DNA from: JACKII01 sp963807085
GTDB lineage: Bacteria; Pseudomonadota; Alphaproteobacteria; Bin95
Assembly (NCBI GenBank): GCA_963807085.1
Contig: CAWEBB010000022.1
Span: forward strand, 1-64,000
Direction: 5' to 3'
Length of the DNA stretch: 64,000 nt
The position numbers were made by a program, and so were the translations under genes. The notes under the pieces were generated by a model, which was not told where the DNA came from, did not search any database, and was given only the letters and a program-made list of their open reading frames with translations. Within the stretch, counting starts at the first letter, position 1. Every line of letters begins with the position of its first letter. Shown in pieces: positions 24,245-32,755 of this stretch.

Positions 24245-25665
24245 CAGCCAAAACCAACGTCACCGTACTGGGCGCCGGTCCCGCCGGTGTTGCGGCCGCC
24301 TACCGCCTGACCCAGCGCGACGATGTGGCGGTTCAGGTACTGGAGCGGGGGGCGCAGGCCGGCGGTAACTCTTCCAGTATCCTGCTGGAGGGTATCTGGT
24401 GCGACTATGGCAGCCACCGTTTCCACCCCGTCGCCGACCCGGACATCATCCGCGACGTGAAGGCGCTGTTGGGTGAGGACCTGCTGCTGCGCCCGCGCCA
24501 CGGCCGCATCCGGCTGGGCGGTAAGTGGATCCACTTCCCTCTCAAACCGCACGACGCCCTGCTGCGTCTGCCGAAGCCGTTCGCAGCCTCGCTGCTGGCC
24601 GACATGGCGCTGAAGCCCTTGCGTGGCAAAGCGAAGGGCGAGCCGACCTTCGCCAGCACGCTGCGCTCCGGCCTGGGGCCGACCATCGCGCAGCAGTTCT
24701 ACTTCCCCTATGTGACCAAGCTCTGGGGTCTGAAACCGGAAGAACTGGCGGTCGAACTGGCGGAGCGGCGGGTGTCGGGCAGCTCCGTCGGCAAGATTCT
24801 TGCGAAGATGATGCGGCAACTGCCGGGCTTCCGCTCGCCGACTGCGGGGCGGTTTTACTATCCGCGCAAGGGCTTTGGCCAGATCGTCCAGAACATGGCG
24901 GATGCCGCCGAAAGCCAGGGTGCGCGGTTCGAATTCGGCACCAGCCTCAGCCGCATCGAACGGGACGGCAGCCGCGCCGTCGCGCTCTACGCGGAGAAAG
25001 ACGGCAACGAAGAGCGGATCGAGGCGGACCATATCTGGTCGACGATCCCGATCACCAACCTGATCAAGGCGATGGACCCGCCGGCCCCGCCGGAGGTGCT
25101 GGCGGCGGCGAAAGGCGTTCGCAGCCGGGGCATGATCCTGATCTATCTGTTCCTGGAGCAGGACCAGTTTACGGAATACGACGCCCACTATTTTCCGGAA
25201 CTCTCGATACCCGTTTCGCGCATGTCGGAGCCCAAGAATTACAGCGCCACCAGCGAGCCAGAGGGCCTGACAGTGCTGTGCGCGGAGCTGCCCTGCGATC
25301 CGGGCGACAAATATTGGGACCTGAACGACGATGAGCTGGGTGCCAGGTTCGTCGAATGGCTGGCGGGCGTCGGCCTGCCGGTCAAGGCCAAGGTGCGCAA
25401 GACGCTGACCCGCAGGTTGGGCCATGCCTATCCGGTCTACGACCTGGGCTATGAGAAAAAGTTCCGCACGATGGACAATTGGCTGGCGGGTATCGACGGC
25501 CTGTTGACCTTCGGCCGCCAGGGCCTGTTCGCCCACGACAATACGCACCATGCCTTTGCGATGGCCTATGGCGCGGCGGACTCGTTGCGGCCGGACGGCG
25601 TACTGGACCGCAGCGAGTGGGCGAAACGCCGCAAAGAGTTCGAGAGCCATGTGGTCGAGGACTGA
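24241..25665 (+). CDS. FAD-dependent UGM/amine-oxidase-like protein 2
   Basis: A 474-residue flavoprotein beginning MTAKTNVTVLGAGPAGVAAA. A GG-doublet (ERGAQAGGNSSS), WCDYGSHRFHPV, GGKWIHFPLKPHD and FYFPYVTKLWGLKPEELAVE match the superfamily of UDP-galactopyranose mutase/protoporphyrinogen-oxidase-like proteins. The C-terminal FGRQGLFAHDNTHHAFAMAY corresponds to the FAD-closing segment. It is in an overlapping operon with the flippase-like gene and the deacetylase. The likely substrate is an activated or lipid-linked sugar. Its paralogue at 20152 lies on the opposite strand across the regulatory region. Confidence 0.87.
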   Translation: MTAKTNVTVLGAGPAGVAAAYRLTQRDDVAVQVLERGAQAGGNSSSILLEGIWCDYGSHRFHPVADPDIIRDVKALLGEDLLLRPRHGRIRLGGKWIHFPLKPHDALLRLPKPFAASLLADMALKPLRGKAKGEPTFASTLRSGLGPTIAQQFYFPYVTKLWGLKPEELAVELAERRVSGSSVGKILAKMMRQLPGFRSPTAGRFYYPRKGFGQIVQNMADAAESQGARFEFGTSLSRIERDGSRAVALYAEKDGNEERIEADHIWSTIPITNLIKAMDPPAPPEVLAAAKGVRSRGMILIYLFLEQDQFTEYDAHYFPELSIPVSRMSEPKNYSATSEPEGLTVLCAELPCDPGDKYWDLNDDELGARFVEWLAGVGLPVKAKVRKTLTRRLGHAYPVYDLGYEKKFRTMDNWLAGIDGLLTFGRQGLFAHDNTHHAFAMAYGAADSLRPDGVLDRSEWAKRRKEFESHVVED

Positions 25666-26431
25666 CGCCGTTCCCCGGGCGGTCGATATCCTCATGTACC
25701 ACTCCATTTCGGAGGGCGCGGGGCCGACCTGCATCGCACCCGCAGTATTTGCCGCGCAGATGGAGGCGCTCGCCGAAGCGGGGGCGGATGTGGTCTCCCT
25801 GGATGCCGCGGCCGATTGGCGGGCGGGTCGAAGCGACCTGCCGGCCAGGCCCGTGGTGATCACCTTCGACGATGGCTTTTGCGACTTCGCCGAGGCGGCC
25901 TTTCCGATCCTGCAAAAGCACGGGTTCGGCGCGACGGTCTATCTGCCGACTGCCTGCATGGGCGGGCCGGAAAACTGGCCGGGCGCCAACGATCCGCCGC
26001 GGCCGCTGATGTCCTGGCAGACGGTGCGGGAGCTTGCCGACGAAGGCGTCGAATTCGGCGGCCACAGCCTGACCCATGCCGACCTGATGTCGTTACACGG
26101 ACAGGCGCTGGAGGACCAGGTGCGCCGCCCGGCCGACGTCATCGCCGAGCACACCGGCAAGAGGCCCGCCCACTTCGCGCCGCCCTATGGCCGCGCCAAT
26201 GCCGAAACGCTGGCGGTCATCTGCCGCCATTGGCGCACCTCCTGCGGCACCCGCTTTGCGCGGGCGACCGCCGCGAGCAACCCGCACGACCTGCCCCGGT
26301 TGGAGATGTTCTACTACACCGACTTGAAATGGTGGCGCGCGCATCTCTCGGGTTTCGGCGCGCCCTATATGATGGCGCGGCAGGGGTTGCGGGCGGTGCG
26401 CGAGGCGGTGTCCAAGCCCTGGAGCCGTTGA
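25649..26431 (+). CDS. Polysaccharide deacetylase (NodB/CE4 family)
   Basis: About 260 residues with the NodB fold. DILMYHSISEG at the start, the catalytic/metal aspartates in VVITFDDGFCDFAEAAFP, the metal-binding HxxxH in GGHSLTHADLMS, and HFAPPYGRAN are all visible. It removes an acetyl or formyl group from a sugar nitrogen. The ATG at 25649 overlaps the end of the flavoprotein by 17 bases, consistent with coupling; GTG 25652 is an alternative. Association with a prenyl-phosphate GT2 recalls the ArnC-ArnD arrangement, in which a deformylase follows the transferase. Confidence 0.88.
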   Translation: MWSRTDAVPRAVDILMYHSISEGAGPTCIAPAVFAAQMEALAEAGADVVSLDAAADWRAGRSDLPARPVVITFDDGFCDFAEAAFPILQKHGFGATVYLPTACMGGPENWPGANDPPRPLMSWQTVRELADEGVEFGGHSLTHADLMSLHGQALEDQVRRPADVIAEHTGKRPAHFAPPYGRANAETLAVICRHWRTSCGTRFARATAASNPHDLPRLEMFYYTDLKWWRAHLSGFGAPYMMARQGLRAVREAVSKPWSR

Positions 26432-26434
26432 TTC

Positions 26435-27712
26435 TCAGGCGTTGACCGCCAGCTTGGTCACGAGTTCCTTCATGCCCCGCCGCTCTGCGATCTCGCGGAT
26501 GACCTCGAAATAGCGGGCGAGCGCCACGTCTTCGCTCCAGGTGTCCTGAAAGGCCTTCAAGCCCTTTGCGCCCATCACCGCAGCCTCGGCCGGATCATTG
26601 GCAAGCCGCCCGAGAGCGTCGCGCAAGCTCGCATCGTCCCGGAACAGCAGGCCGCCGCCGGTTTCGTTCACGATCTCCGGATAGGGACCCAGCTCGCGCG
26701 CGACGATCGGCGTGGCCTCGCGGAACGCCTCCAGCACCACCATCGGGAACACCTCGTAGCAGACCGACGGCGTGACCACGGCCAGGGCGTTCCGATAGAG
26801 CTGCCGCAGCCGGTCCATGGGCTGGCGGCCAAGGAATTTCACCTTGTCCCGCCCCTTCGCCAGCCGGCGCAGTTCGCCTTCATATTCGCCTGCGCCTGCA
26901 ATCCACAGTTCCGCCGGCGCATCCGGTCCGAACTGCGGGATCACGTCCTGCAGGCCCTTGATAATCTCCAGGCGGCCGACGAACAGAAAATAGGGTGACG
27001 CGTCCTGCTGTCGCGCGGCGGGCGGTATGGCCCCGGCTTCTTCGGCCGGCAAAAATGAGGGCACCACCGTCATGGGCGCCTTGAAGCCGAAGCGCCGGTG
27101 ATTGTCCGCGGCCGACTGGCTAAGCATCAGGAAGGCATCCACGTGCGCCGCTTTCTGCGCGATCAGGTTGGTCGCCCGCCAGGCTTGCGGCGGCCGCCGG
27201 TAGTTCAGGGCGCAGCCCACGCAGCGCTTTTCATCGCAAAGCCCTTTGTTGTTGCGCCACAGGATATGGCTCTCGCAGACCAGCCAGTGCTCGTGCGCCG
27301 TGTGTAGCTTTATCCCGGTCCCGTAGGCCCAAATGCCCGGCCCGCCTACCATGGAGATATTGTGAAAGTGGATCACGTCGAACCGGTCCGTCAGCAGGCG
27401 GCGCAACTCTGCAGCATGGGCAACCGGACGGCCGAGTTGCTGGACGGCCAGCGCGGCCAAGGACCCGGCGCGGCTGCGCAGCCGGTGAACGATGACCCCG
27501 TCCGGGTCGCGCTCCTCGGCTCCGGCATCGGATGCGCCCGGGTCATCACCGGACAGCATGCGATAGCCATCGGTGTCGTGGATGACCTCGACATGGTGCC
27601 CTCTGCGCGCCAATGTCCGCGCCAGGCGCTGCACATAGACGCCATCGCCCCCGAAATTGTAGGGCGGATAAAACGTCGTAACCATCGCGATCCGCAGGGC
27701 TGATTCTCTCAT
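26435..27712 (-). CDS. Glycosyltransferase family 4 with a cysteine cluster
   Basis: A 425-residue GT-B enzyme from MRESALRIAMVTTFYPPYNF. GDGVYVQRLARTLARRGHHV opens the acceptor domain, with YFLFVGRLEIIKGLQDVI, VKFLGRQPMDRLRQLYRNA and PSVCYEVFPMVVLEAFREAT in the donor domain. Between them lies CESHILWRNNKGLCDEKRCV with a following GC, four cysteines within about 25 residues that may bind a metal, as in a known subset of GT4 proteins. It is convergent with the deacetylase (three bases apart). Upstream sequence holds the shared motif at 27752. The donor sugar is unknown. Confidence 0.9.
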   Translation of the reverse strand: MRESALRIAMVTTFYPPYNFGGDGVYVQRLARTLARRGHHVEVIHDTDGYRMLSGDDPGASDAGAEERDPDGVIVHRLRSRAGSLAALAVQQLGRPVAHAAELRRLLTDRFDVIHFHNISMVGGPGIWAYGTGIKLHTAHEHWLVCESHILWRNNKGLCDEKRCVGCALNYRRPPQAWRATNLIAQKAAHVDAFLMLSQSAADNHRRFGFKAPMTVVPSFLPAEEAGAIPPAARQQDASPYFLFVGRLEIIKGLQDVIPQFGPDAPAELWIAGAGEYEGELRRLAKGRDKVKFLGRQPMDRLRQLYRNALAVVTPSVCYEVFPMVVLEAFREATPIVARELGPYPEIVNETGGGLLFRDDASLRDALGRLANDPAEAAVMGAKGLKAFQDTWSEDVALARYFEVIREIAERRGMKELVTKLAVNA

Positions 27713-28087
27713 GCTCTCGTTCCGGTGGTTCGATCGGAAAAGTTGCTGCCACAAGTGTTTCGTGGATCAGACCATTCTATTGTCGGCCAATAATATTAAT
27801 AGTTCGTTGATTCCATCCGGCAGCCGTATGGGTGTCATCCATCGGCAGCGAGCCAATTGGGCGATGGCGCCCGTCCCCGCAGGATTGTTTTTATACCAAA
27901 TCTTCATCCTCTGCCGTTATCCTGTCTGACGAATGCGGTGTAGCCGTGACATTAGTTACGTTGCCCGACATGTGTTCTTGCTACTATGTAATGGCCTAAA
28001 CTCGCAGGCTTAAATGACGCGGGTTTAGGTAGACTAGTCTTTCCGAGCGATGTTCCGGATCGTCTTATTTTGGTGCAAATCGACCGC
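27713..28087. other. Intergenic region between divergent genes
   Basis: About 375 bases of lower GC between the GT4 (minus) and the phosphatase-family gene (plus). It contains copy B of the dispersed motif (27752-27776) close to the GT4 start. I see no gene, tRNA or terminator in it. Confidence 0.6.
27752..27776 (-). promoter_or_regulatory. Dispersed intergenic motif, copy B
   Basis: On the minus strand this reads GAATGGTCTGATCCACGAAA followed by CACTT. It matches copy A at 7449 apart from a three-base insertion and one substitution. It starts 40 bases upstream of the GT4 start codon, which places it in promoter or leader position. Confidence 0.45.
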
Positions 28088-29038
28088 ATGACAATGGCGT
28101 GGTTGGGGATGACCGTGCTGGTTCTCTCGCTTATGGCAACACAATGGAGCCAGTGGTGGGTCACCAGTCTGTTGACCATTTTTCGCCCGCAACTGGTCGT
28201 GCTGGGTGTGGCCGTTTTTGTTATGGCCATTGTCTGGCACGGATGGTTTCAGGCGGCTATCGGAGCGGGCATCGTCGCTGTCAATCTTGCCTCTATGGCG
28301 AGCCAGCTTGCCGCACCGGCCATGGCCATTCCCGTCAGCGATGACGGCCGCCTGCGGGTGATGACCTTCAACGTGTTGTACAGCAACAACAATGTCATGG
28401 CATTGCGGCGCAGCCTGGCAGAGTGGCAGCCCGATGTGGTTCTGCTGCAGGAGGTCACCCGGCGCTGGAACGGAGATTTGGACGCGTTGGCGGACCTTTA
28501 CCCCTACCGCGTGCAGCTGACCGACCAGCGGCCATTGCTCGATGCCCATGGCTCGGCCGTTCTTTCCCGCTTTCCGGTTCTTGAGACGGCGCGGCCGGAT
28601 CTCGACGCCTTGCCAGGCCGCCTGACGGCCGCACGACTCTCCATCGACGGTCACGAGGTATGGCTTGCCAGCACGCATCTGGTGAAGCCGGCGACGATCG
28701 GCGGCCAGGTTGAGCAACGCGCCCAGCTGGCGGACCTGATCGCGTGGACAGAGTCCGTTCGGGAGCCTTTGATTTTGGGGGGCGATTTCAATTCGACTCT
28801 CTATACCGCACAGATGGAGACTCTGACCAAGGGCGAAGGCTTCCAGCCGGATCTTCGGGCCGGCCCGTGGTGGCAGGTCGTGCTCAGTACATATCCGGCG
28901 TGGCTGCCGGTGCTGGGGCTGAAGATTGACCACGTTCTGGTTCGCGGTGCCGTAATCGATGATGCCCGGATCATCAGGATCGAAGGGTCGGATCATCGGG
29001 CGGTGATCGCCGATATTGCACTACCATCGGTTTTATAA
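28088..29038 (+). CDS. Endonuclease/exonuclease/phosphatase-family protein
   Basis: About 316 residues. The first 75 contain two or three hydrophobic spans (MAWLGMTVLVLSLMATQW, LVVLGVAVFVMAIVW, AAIGAGIVAVNLASMASQLA), so the protein is membrane-anchored. The rest is an EEP domain with MTFNVLYSNN, VVLLQEVTRRW (metal Glu), GGDFNSTLYT, DHVLVRGA and the terminal GSDHRAVIADI (catalytic His). Substrates in the family range from nucleic acids to phospholipid or inositol phosphates. With a membrane anchor, a lipid-linked phosphate is possible. Start ATG 28088 is chosen over an upstream TTG (28070). Confidence 0.85.
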   Translation: MTMAWLGMTVLVLSLMATQWSQWWVTSLLTIFRPQLVVLGVAVFVMAIVWHGWFQAAIGAGIVAVNLASMASQLAAPAMAIPVSDDGRLRVMTFNVLYSNNNVMALRRSLAEWQPDVVLLQEVTRRWNGDLDALADLYPYRVQLTDQRPLLDAHGSAVLSRFPVLETARPDLDALPGRLTAARLSIDGHEVWLASTHLVKPATIGGQVEQRAQLADLIAWTESVREPLILGGDFNSTLYTAQMETLTKGEGFQPDLRAGPWWQVVLSTYPAWLPVLGLKIDHVLVRGAVIDDARIIRIEGSDHRAVIADIALPSVL

Positions 29039-29164
29039 TCTAATGATAAACATCTATAAAGAGAATGAGAGCGTGTCGACCGAGGCCAGACAGTGTTACA
29101 CCCTGTCCGCACCCCGGTTAGCGCCCGCAGCATCGCCGGCAACAAGACCGTGGGAACCGGGCAA

Positions 29165-30178
29165 ATGAGCAAGAATGTGTTGGTTACCGGTGGTGCCGGC
29201 TATGTTGGCAGCCATGCCTGCAAGGCTCTGGCGGCAGCCGGGTACATACCCGTTACCTTCGACGACTTCCGGTTGGGAAACCGGTGGGCGGTGCGTTGGG
29301 GTCCCTTGGTCGAGGCGCGGCTGGAGGACAAGGAGGCCATCGCCGCCGCCATCCGCGGGCACCACGTTTCCGCCATCATGCATTTTGCCGCCTACTCCAA
29401 TGTCGGCGAATCGATGATCAATCCCGCCATATATTTCCAGAACAACGTGGCCATGACGCTCAATCTGCTGGACGCCATGGTCGAGACCGGTGTCCGGAAT
29501 TTGGTGATTTCCTCCACGTGCGCGATCTATGGCATGCCTGCATGTCTGCCGCTGACGGAGGATACGCCGATAGCCCCGATCAGCCCCTATGGCTCGTCCA
29601 AGGCAATGATGGAGGAGGTTGCCTGCTGGTATGGTAGGGTGCATGGTATCCGAACGGCGGCACTACGCTATTTCAATGCGTCTGGCGCCGATCCGGACGG
29701 CGATATCGGCGAAATGCACGAGCCTGAAACCCACCTGGTGCCGATCGTGGTGCAGGCGGCACTCGGCCAACGGCCCTTCGTCCAGATCTACGGCGCCGAT
29801 TATGACACACCCGACGGCACGGCGATTCGCGATTTCGTCCATGTCAGCGATCTGGCGGCCGCCCATGTAGGCGCCATGGAGTTGCTGGAAGGCGGCTGCG
29901 AACCTTTCGCGATGAATTTGGGTACGGGCCACGGCCTTTCCGTCCGCCAGGTGATCGACGCGATTGCAGCGGCGGCGGGTGTGTGGCCGATGGTAAAGGA
30001 AGGCCCCCGGCGGCCGGGCGACCCGCCTCGTCTGGTGGCGGAGCCGCTGCGCGCGAACGAAATGCTGGGCTGGCAGCCCCGCTATTCGCGCGTGGACCAG
30101 ATTGCCGAGACGGCCGTGCGCTGGCATCGGGATGTGCTGCCAAATAGACCATCGCGTCGTTCGGGCAAATCGGGCTAG
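29165..30178 (+). CDS. galE: UDP-glucose 4-epimerase
   Basis: A 337-residue extended SDR beginning MSKNVLVTGGAGYVGSHACK. FDDFRLGNRWAVRWGP, HFAAYSNVGESM, STCAIYG, YGSSKAMMEEV (catalytic Tyr-x3-Lys) and RYFNASGADPDGDIGEMHEP are typical of GalE. It interconverts UDP-glucose and UDP-galactose in the cytoplasm, supplying precursors to the glycan locus. It leads a plus-strand series with the UDP-glucuronate decarboxylase about 95 bases downstream. An earlier start (29093) lacks family similarity. Confidence 0.93.
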   Translation: MSKNVLVTGGAGYVGSHACKALAAAGYIPVTFDDFRLGNRWAVRWGPLVEARLEDKEAIAAAIRGHHVSAIMHFAAYSNVGESMINPAIYFQNNVAMTLNLLDAMVETGVRNLVISSTCAIYGMPACLPLTEDTPIAPISPYGSSKAMMEEVACWYGRVHGIRTAALRYFNASGADPDGDIGEMHEPETHLVPIVVQAALGQRPFVQIYGADYDTPDGTAIRDFVHVSDLAAAHVGAMELLEGGCEPFAMNLGTGHGLSVRQVIDAIAAAAGVWPMVKEGPRRPGDPPRLVAEPLRANEMLGWQPRYSRVDQIAETAVRWHRDVLPNRPSRRSGKSG

Positions 30179-30273
30179 AAAGGTCCGGCTTCGGTTGGGG
30201 CGGGCCTCAATCCGGTGAGATTGAGCCCCCAATCCCTGATGCCGCCGCGGAGAGAGTGTAGGATACAAGAACG

Positions 30274-31215
30274 ATGAAAAGAATCCTGGTCACCGGTGGC
30301 GCCGGCTTTTTGGGCAGCCATCTTTGCGCACGACTGGTCTCGGCCGGCCACGACGTTCTGTGTGTCGACAACTACTACACCGGCCGACGCAAGAACGTAT
30401 ACCACCTGATCGGCCGGGAAAACTTTGAGGTATTGCGCCACGACGTGACCTTCCCCCTCTATGTGGAGGTGGATGAGATCTACAATCTGGCCTGTCCCGC
30501 CTCGCCGGTGCACTACCAACACGACCCGGTGCAGACGACCAAGACCTGTGTGCACGGCGCGATCAATATGTTGGGCTTGGCTAAACGGTGCGGCGCGAAA
30601 ATCCTGCAGGCTTCCACGTCGGAGGTCTATGGCGACCCGCTAGAGCACCCTCAGACCGAAAGCTATTGGGGCCACGTCAATCCGATCGGCCCCCGTTCCT
30701 GCTATGACGAGGGCAAGCGGTGCGCCGAAACCCTGTTTTTCGACTATTGGCGGCAGCACCAATTGCGGATCAAGGTGATTCGCATTTTCAACACTTACGG
30801 TCCGCGCATGCACCAGGACGATGGCCGGGTGGTTTCCAACTTCGTGCTGCAGGCGCTGCGCGGCGAACCGATCACGATTTATGGCGATGGCGTGCAGTCC
30901 CGCTCGTTCTGTTATGTAGACGACCTGATCGACGGCATGATCCGCATCATGGAAGAAACGGACGATAGCGTGACCGGCCCCATCAATCTCGGAAATCCGG
31001 CGGAAATGTCCGTGCGGGAGTTAGCCGAGGAAGTTCTTTCGCTGACCGGCTCGAAGGCGGACATCGTGCACATGCAGGCCGCCATTGACGACCCGCGCCA
31101 GCGCCGGCCGGACATAGAGCTGGTCGGCAGGCTAACCGGCTGGAAGCCATCGACCGTGCTGCGCGATGGACTGGAACAGACGATCGGCTATTTCCGTGAG
31201 GAACTTGCGCAGTGA
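30274..31215 (+). CDS. UDP-glucuronate decarboxylase (UDP-xylose synthase)
   Basis: A 313-residue extended SDR. MKRILVTGGAGFLGSHLCAR, VDNYYTGRRKNVYHLIG, RHDVTFPLYVEVDEIYNLAC and PASPVHYQHDPVQTTKT are the signatures of the UXS family. TSEVYGDPLEHPQ, YDEGKRCAETLFFDY (Tyr-x3-Lys) and YGPRMHQDDGRVVSNFV complete it. It converts UDP-glucuronic acid to UDP-xylose. UDP-xylose is not common in bacterial core metabolism, so a xylose-bearing or related polymer is implied. A UDP-glucose dehydrogenase supplying the substrate is not in the window. Confidence 0.93.
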   Translation: MKRILVTGGAGFLGSHLCARLVSAGHDVLCVDNYYTGRRKNVYHLIGRENFEVLRHDVTFPLYVEVDEIYNLACPASPVHYQHDPVQTTKTCVHGAINMLGLAKRCGAKILQASTSEVYGDPLEHPQTESYWGHVNPIGPRSCYDEGKRCAETLFFDYWRQHQLRIKVIRIFNTYGPRMHQDDGRVVSNFVLQALRGEPITIYGDGVQSRSFCYVDDLIDGMIRIMEETDDSVTGPINLGNPAEMSVRELAEEVLSLTGSKADIVHMQAAIDDPRQRRPDIELVGRLTGWKPSTVLRDGLEQTIGYFREELAQ

Positions 31216-31275
31216 CACGGCGCAGACTTTGATGGGACCGGAGACGCAACAAACCTGCTGGGGGGGGCAATCGCG

Positions 31276-32706
31276 ATGACGCACCGGACACGACACCGTT
31301 TCGAGCCTCTGCTCTGGATTGATCCGGTATCGGTCCGGGGCTTCTTTTGGTTGCTTGGGGTCGCGGTCATTCTCTGCTGGCCGATGCTGTTCCTCCCGAC
31401 GCCGATCGCTTTTTACGATACGGCCGCCTATTTCAATCGCGGCTATCAAATCTTCGACTATATCGGCCAGTTGCTGCCGTTTTCGGCCGATGCCGCGGAC
31501 GGCGCATCGGCAGGCGGCGCGGCGGGCCTGCCGGCCGACGGCAATGCGCGGGCGCTGCGCTCCGTTCCCTATTCCGTCTTCACCTATGCCACTCAACTGA
31601 CACCGCTGGGCTTTTTCGGAACGGCGCTGGCGCAAACCGTGCTGGTTCTGCTGGTGCTGGGCGGCGCCATCGGGCGCGTGCCGACGCTGCTCGACAACAG
31701 CGCCGTTCCCCTGTTTTTGGGCTGTGTGTTTCTGACGTCGCTGCCGTGGTTCGCCTCGTTCATCATGCCGGACCTGTTTGCGGCGGCCATACTTCTCTAC
31801 GCGATCGTGTTGGTGAACCGGTTCGACGATCTGTCTTGGTTGCAACGAACGGTGCTCGGGCTGATCGCGGCCTGGGCGATCATGTGCCACTACGGCCATA
31901 TCCCGCTGGCCGTTGCCGCCATCGGCGCGGCCCTGGGCCTGCGCCTCTTGCAATGGCGGTTGCGGCTTGGCGCACTCGCGTTCGGCATCGCGCCCATCCT
32001 CGTCGCGCTGGCGGCAAACGCGCTGTTCGGTATGGTTGCTTTCAAGTCGACCAGCGTGGTGCCGAAGCGGATGCCGATTCTGCTGGCGCGCTCCATGGAA
32101 GACGGCCCGGCCCGCTGGCATCTTCAGAAGCACTGCGCCACCTATCAATATGAAATCTGCGATATTTTGGGCGAGATCCCCGACACGGTGTCGGGATTGT
32201 TGTTCGAAGACCAGGGGCTGCGCCAGGCGACCGCGGAGCAGTTGGACAAGGTGCGGGAGGAGGAGCCCGTCATCCTTTGGCGCTCGTTCGAGGAATATCC
32301 GGCAGAGCAGCTCTGGTCGATGGCGGAGAACGCCTATGACCAGTTCGTCTCGTTCGGATTGGAGGACTTCGGTCTGGTGGTCCTGGAACGCCAGGAAGAC
32401 GGCCGCATGCAGTTCGTCTACACCCGAGACCGAGACCGAACGGTGTTCGTCGTCTTTAACGTGATCCAGGTTTCGGTGCTGCTGTTCACACTCGCGGTGA
32501 TCGGCGTGATGTTCTATCGGGGCGATTTCCGCTCCCAGGACCGGGCGATCTCCGTCTATCTGGTCATCCTGGCGACGCTGGTGGCCAATGCGGTTATTTT
32601 CGGCGGCCTATCGGAGCCCGCGGACCGGTATCAGACGCGGCTCGTCTGGGTGGTGCCGGTATTGACCGCCGTTTTCTGGCTGCGCCGCCGCCGCCGCATC
32701 GGGTAG
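31276..32706 (+). CDS. Hypothetical polytopic membrane protein of the glycan locus
   Basis: A 476-residue protein with about nine hydrophobic spans, for example WLLGVAVILCWPMLFLPTPI, LAQTVLVLLVLGGAI, VPLFLGCVFLTSLPWF, DLFAAAILLYAIVL, LGLIAAWAIMCHYG, VFNVIQVSVLLFTLAVIG and AISVYLVILATLVANAVI. A loop of about 140 residues (about 270-410), rich in charged residues, lies between the middle and last spans. I do not recognise a named family. Its topology is like polysaccharide polymerases or unassigned membrane proteins in such loci. It lies 60 bases after the decarboxylase gene. Confidence 0.75.
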   Translation: MTHRTRHRFEPLLWIDPVSVRGFFWLLGVAVILCWPMLFLPTPIAFYDTAAYFNRGYQIFDYIGQLLPFSADAADGASAGGAAGLPADGNARALRSVPYSVFTYATQLTPLGFFGTALAQTVLVLLVLGGAIGRVPTLLDNSAVPLFLGCVFLTSLPWFASFIMPDLFAAAILLYAIVLVNRFDDLSWLQRTVLGLIAAWAIMCHYGHIPLAVAAIGAALGLRLLQWRLRLGALAFGIAPILVALAANALFGMVAFKSTSVVPKRMPILLARSMEDGPARWHLQKHCATYQYEICDILGEIPDTVSGLLFEDQGLRQATAEQLDKVREEEPVILWRSFEEYPAEQLWSMAENAYDQFVSFGLEDFGLVVLERQEDGRMQFVYTRDRDRTVFVVFNVIQVSVLLFTLAVIGVMFYRGDFRSQDRAISVYLVILATLVANAVIFGGLSEPADRYQTRLVWVVPVLTAVFWLRRRRRIG

Positions 32707-32755
32707 TCTTGCGCGAGACCATTTGTCCGCAATTAAACCCGGGAAGCGAAGCGCC

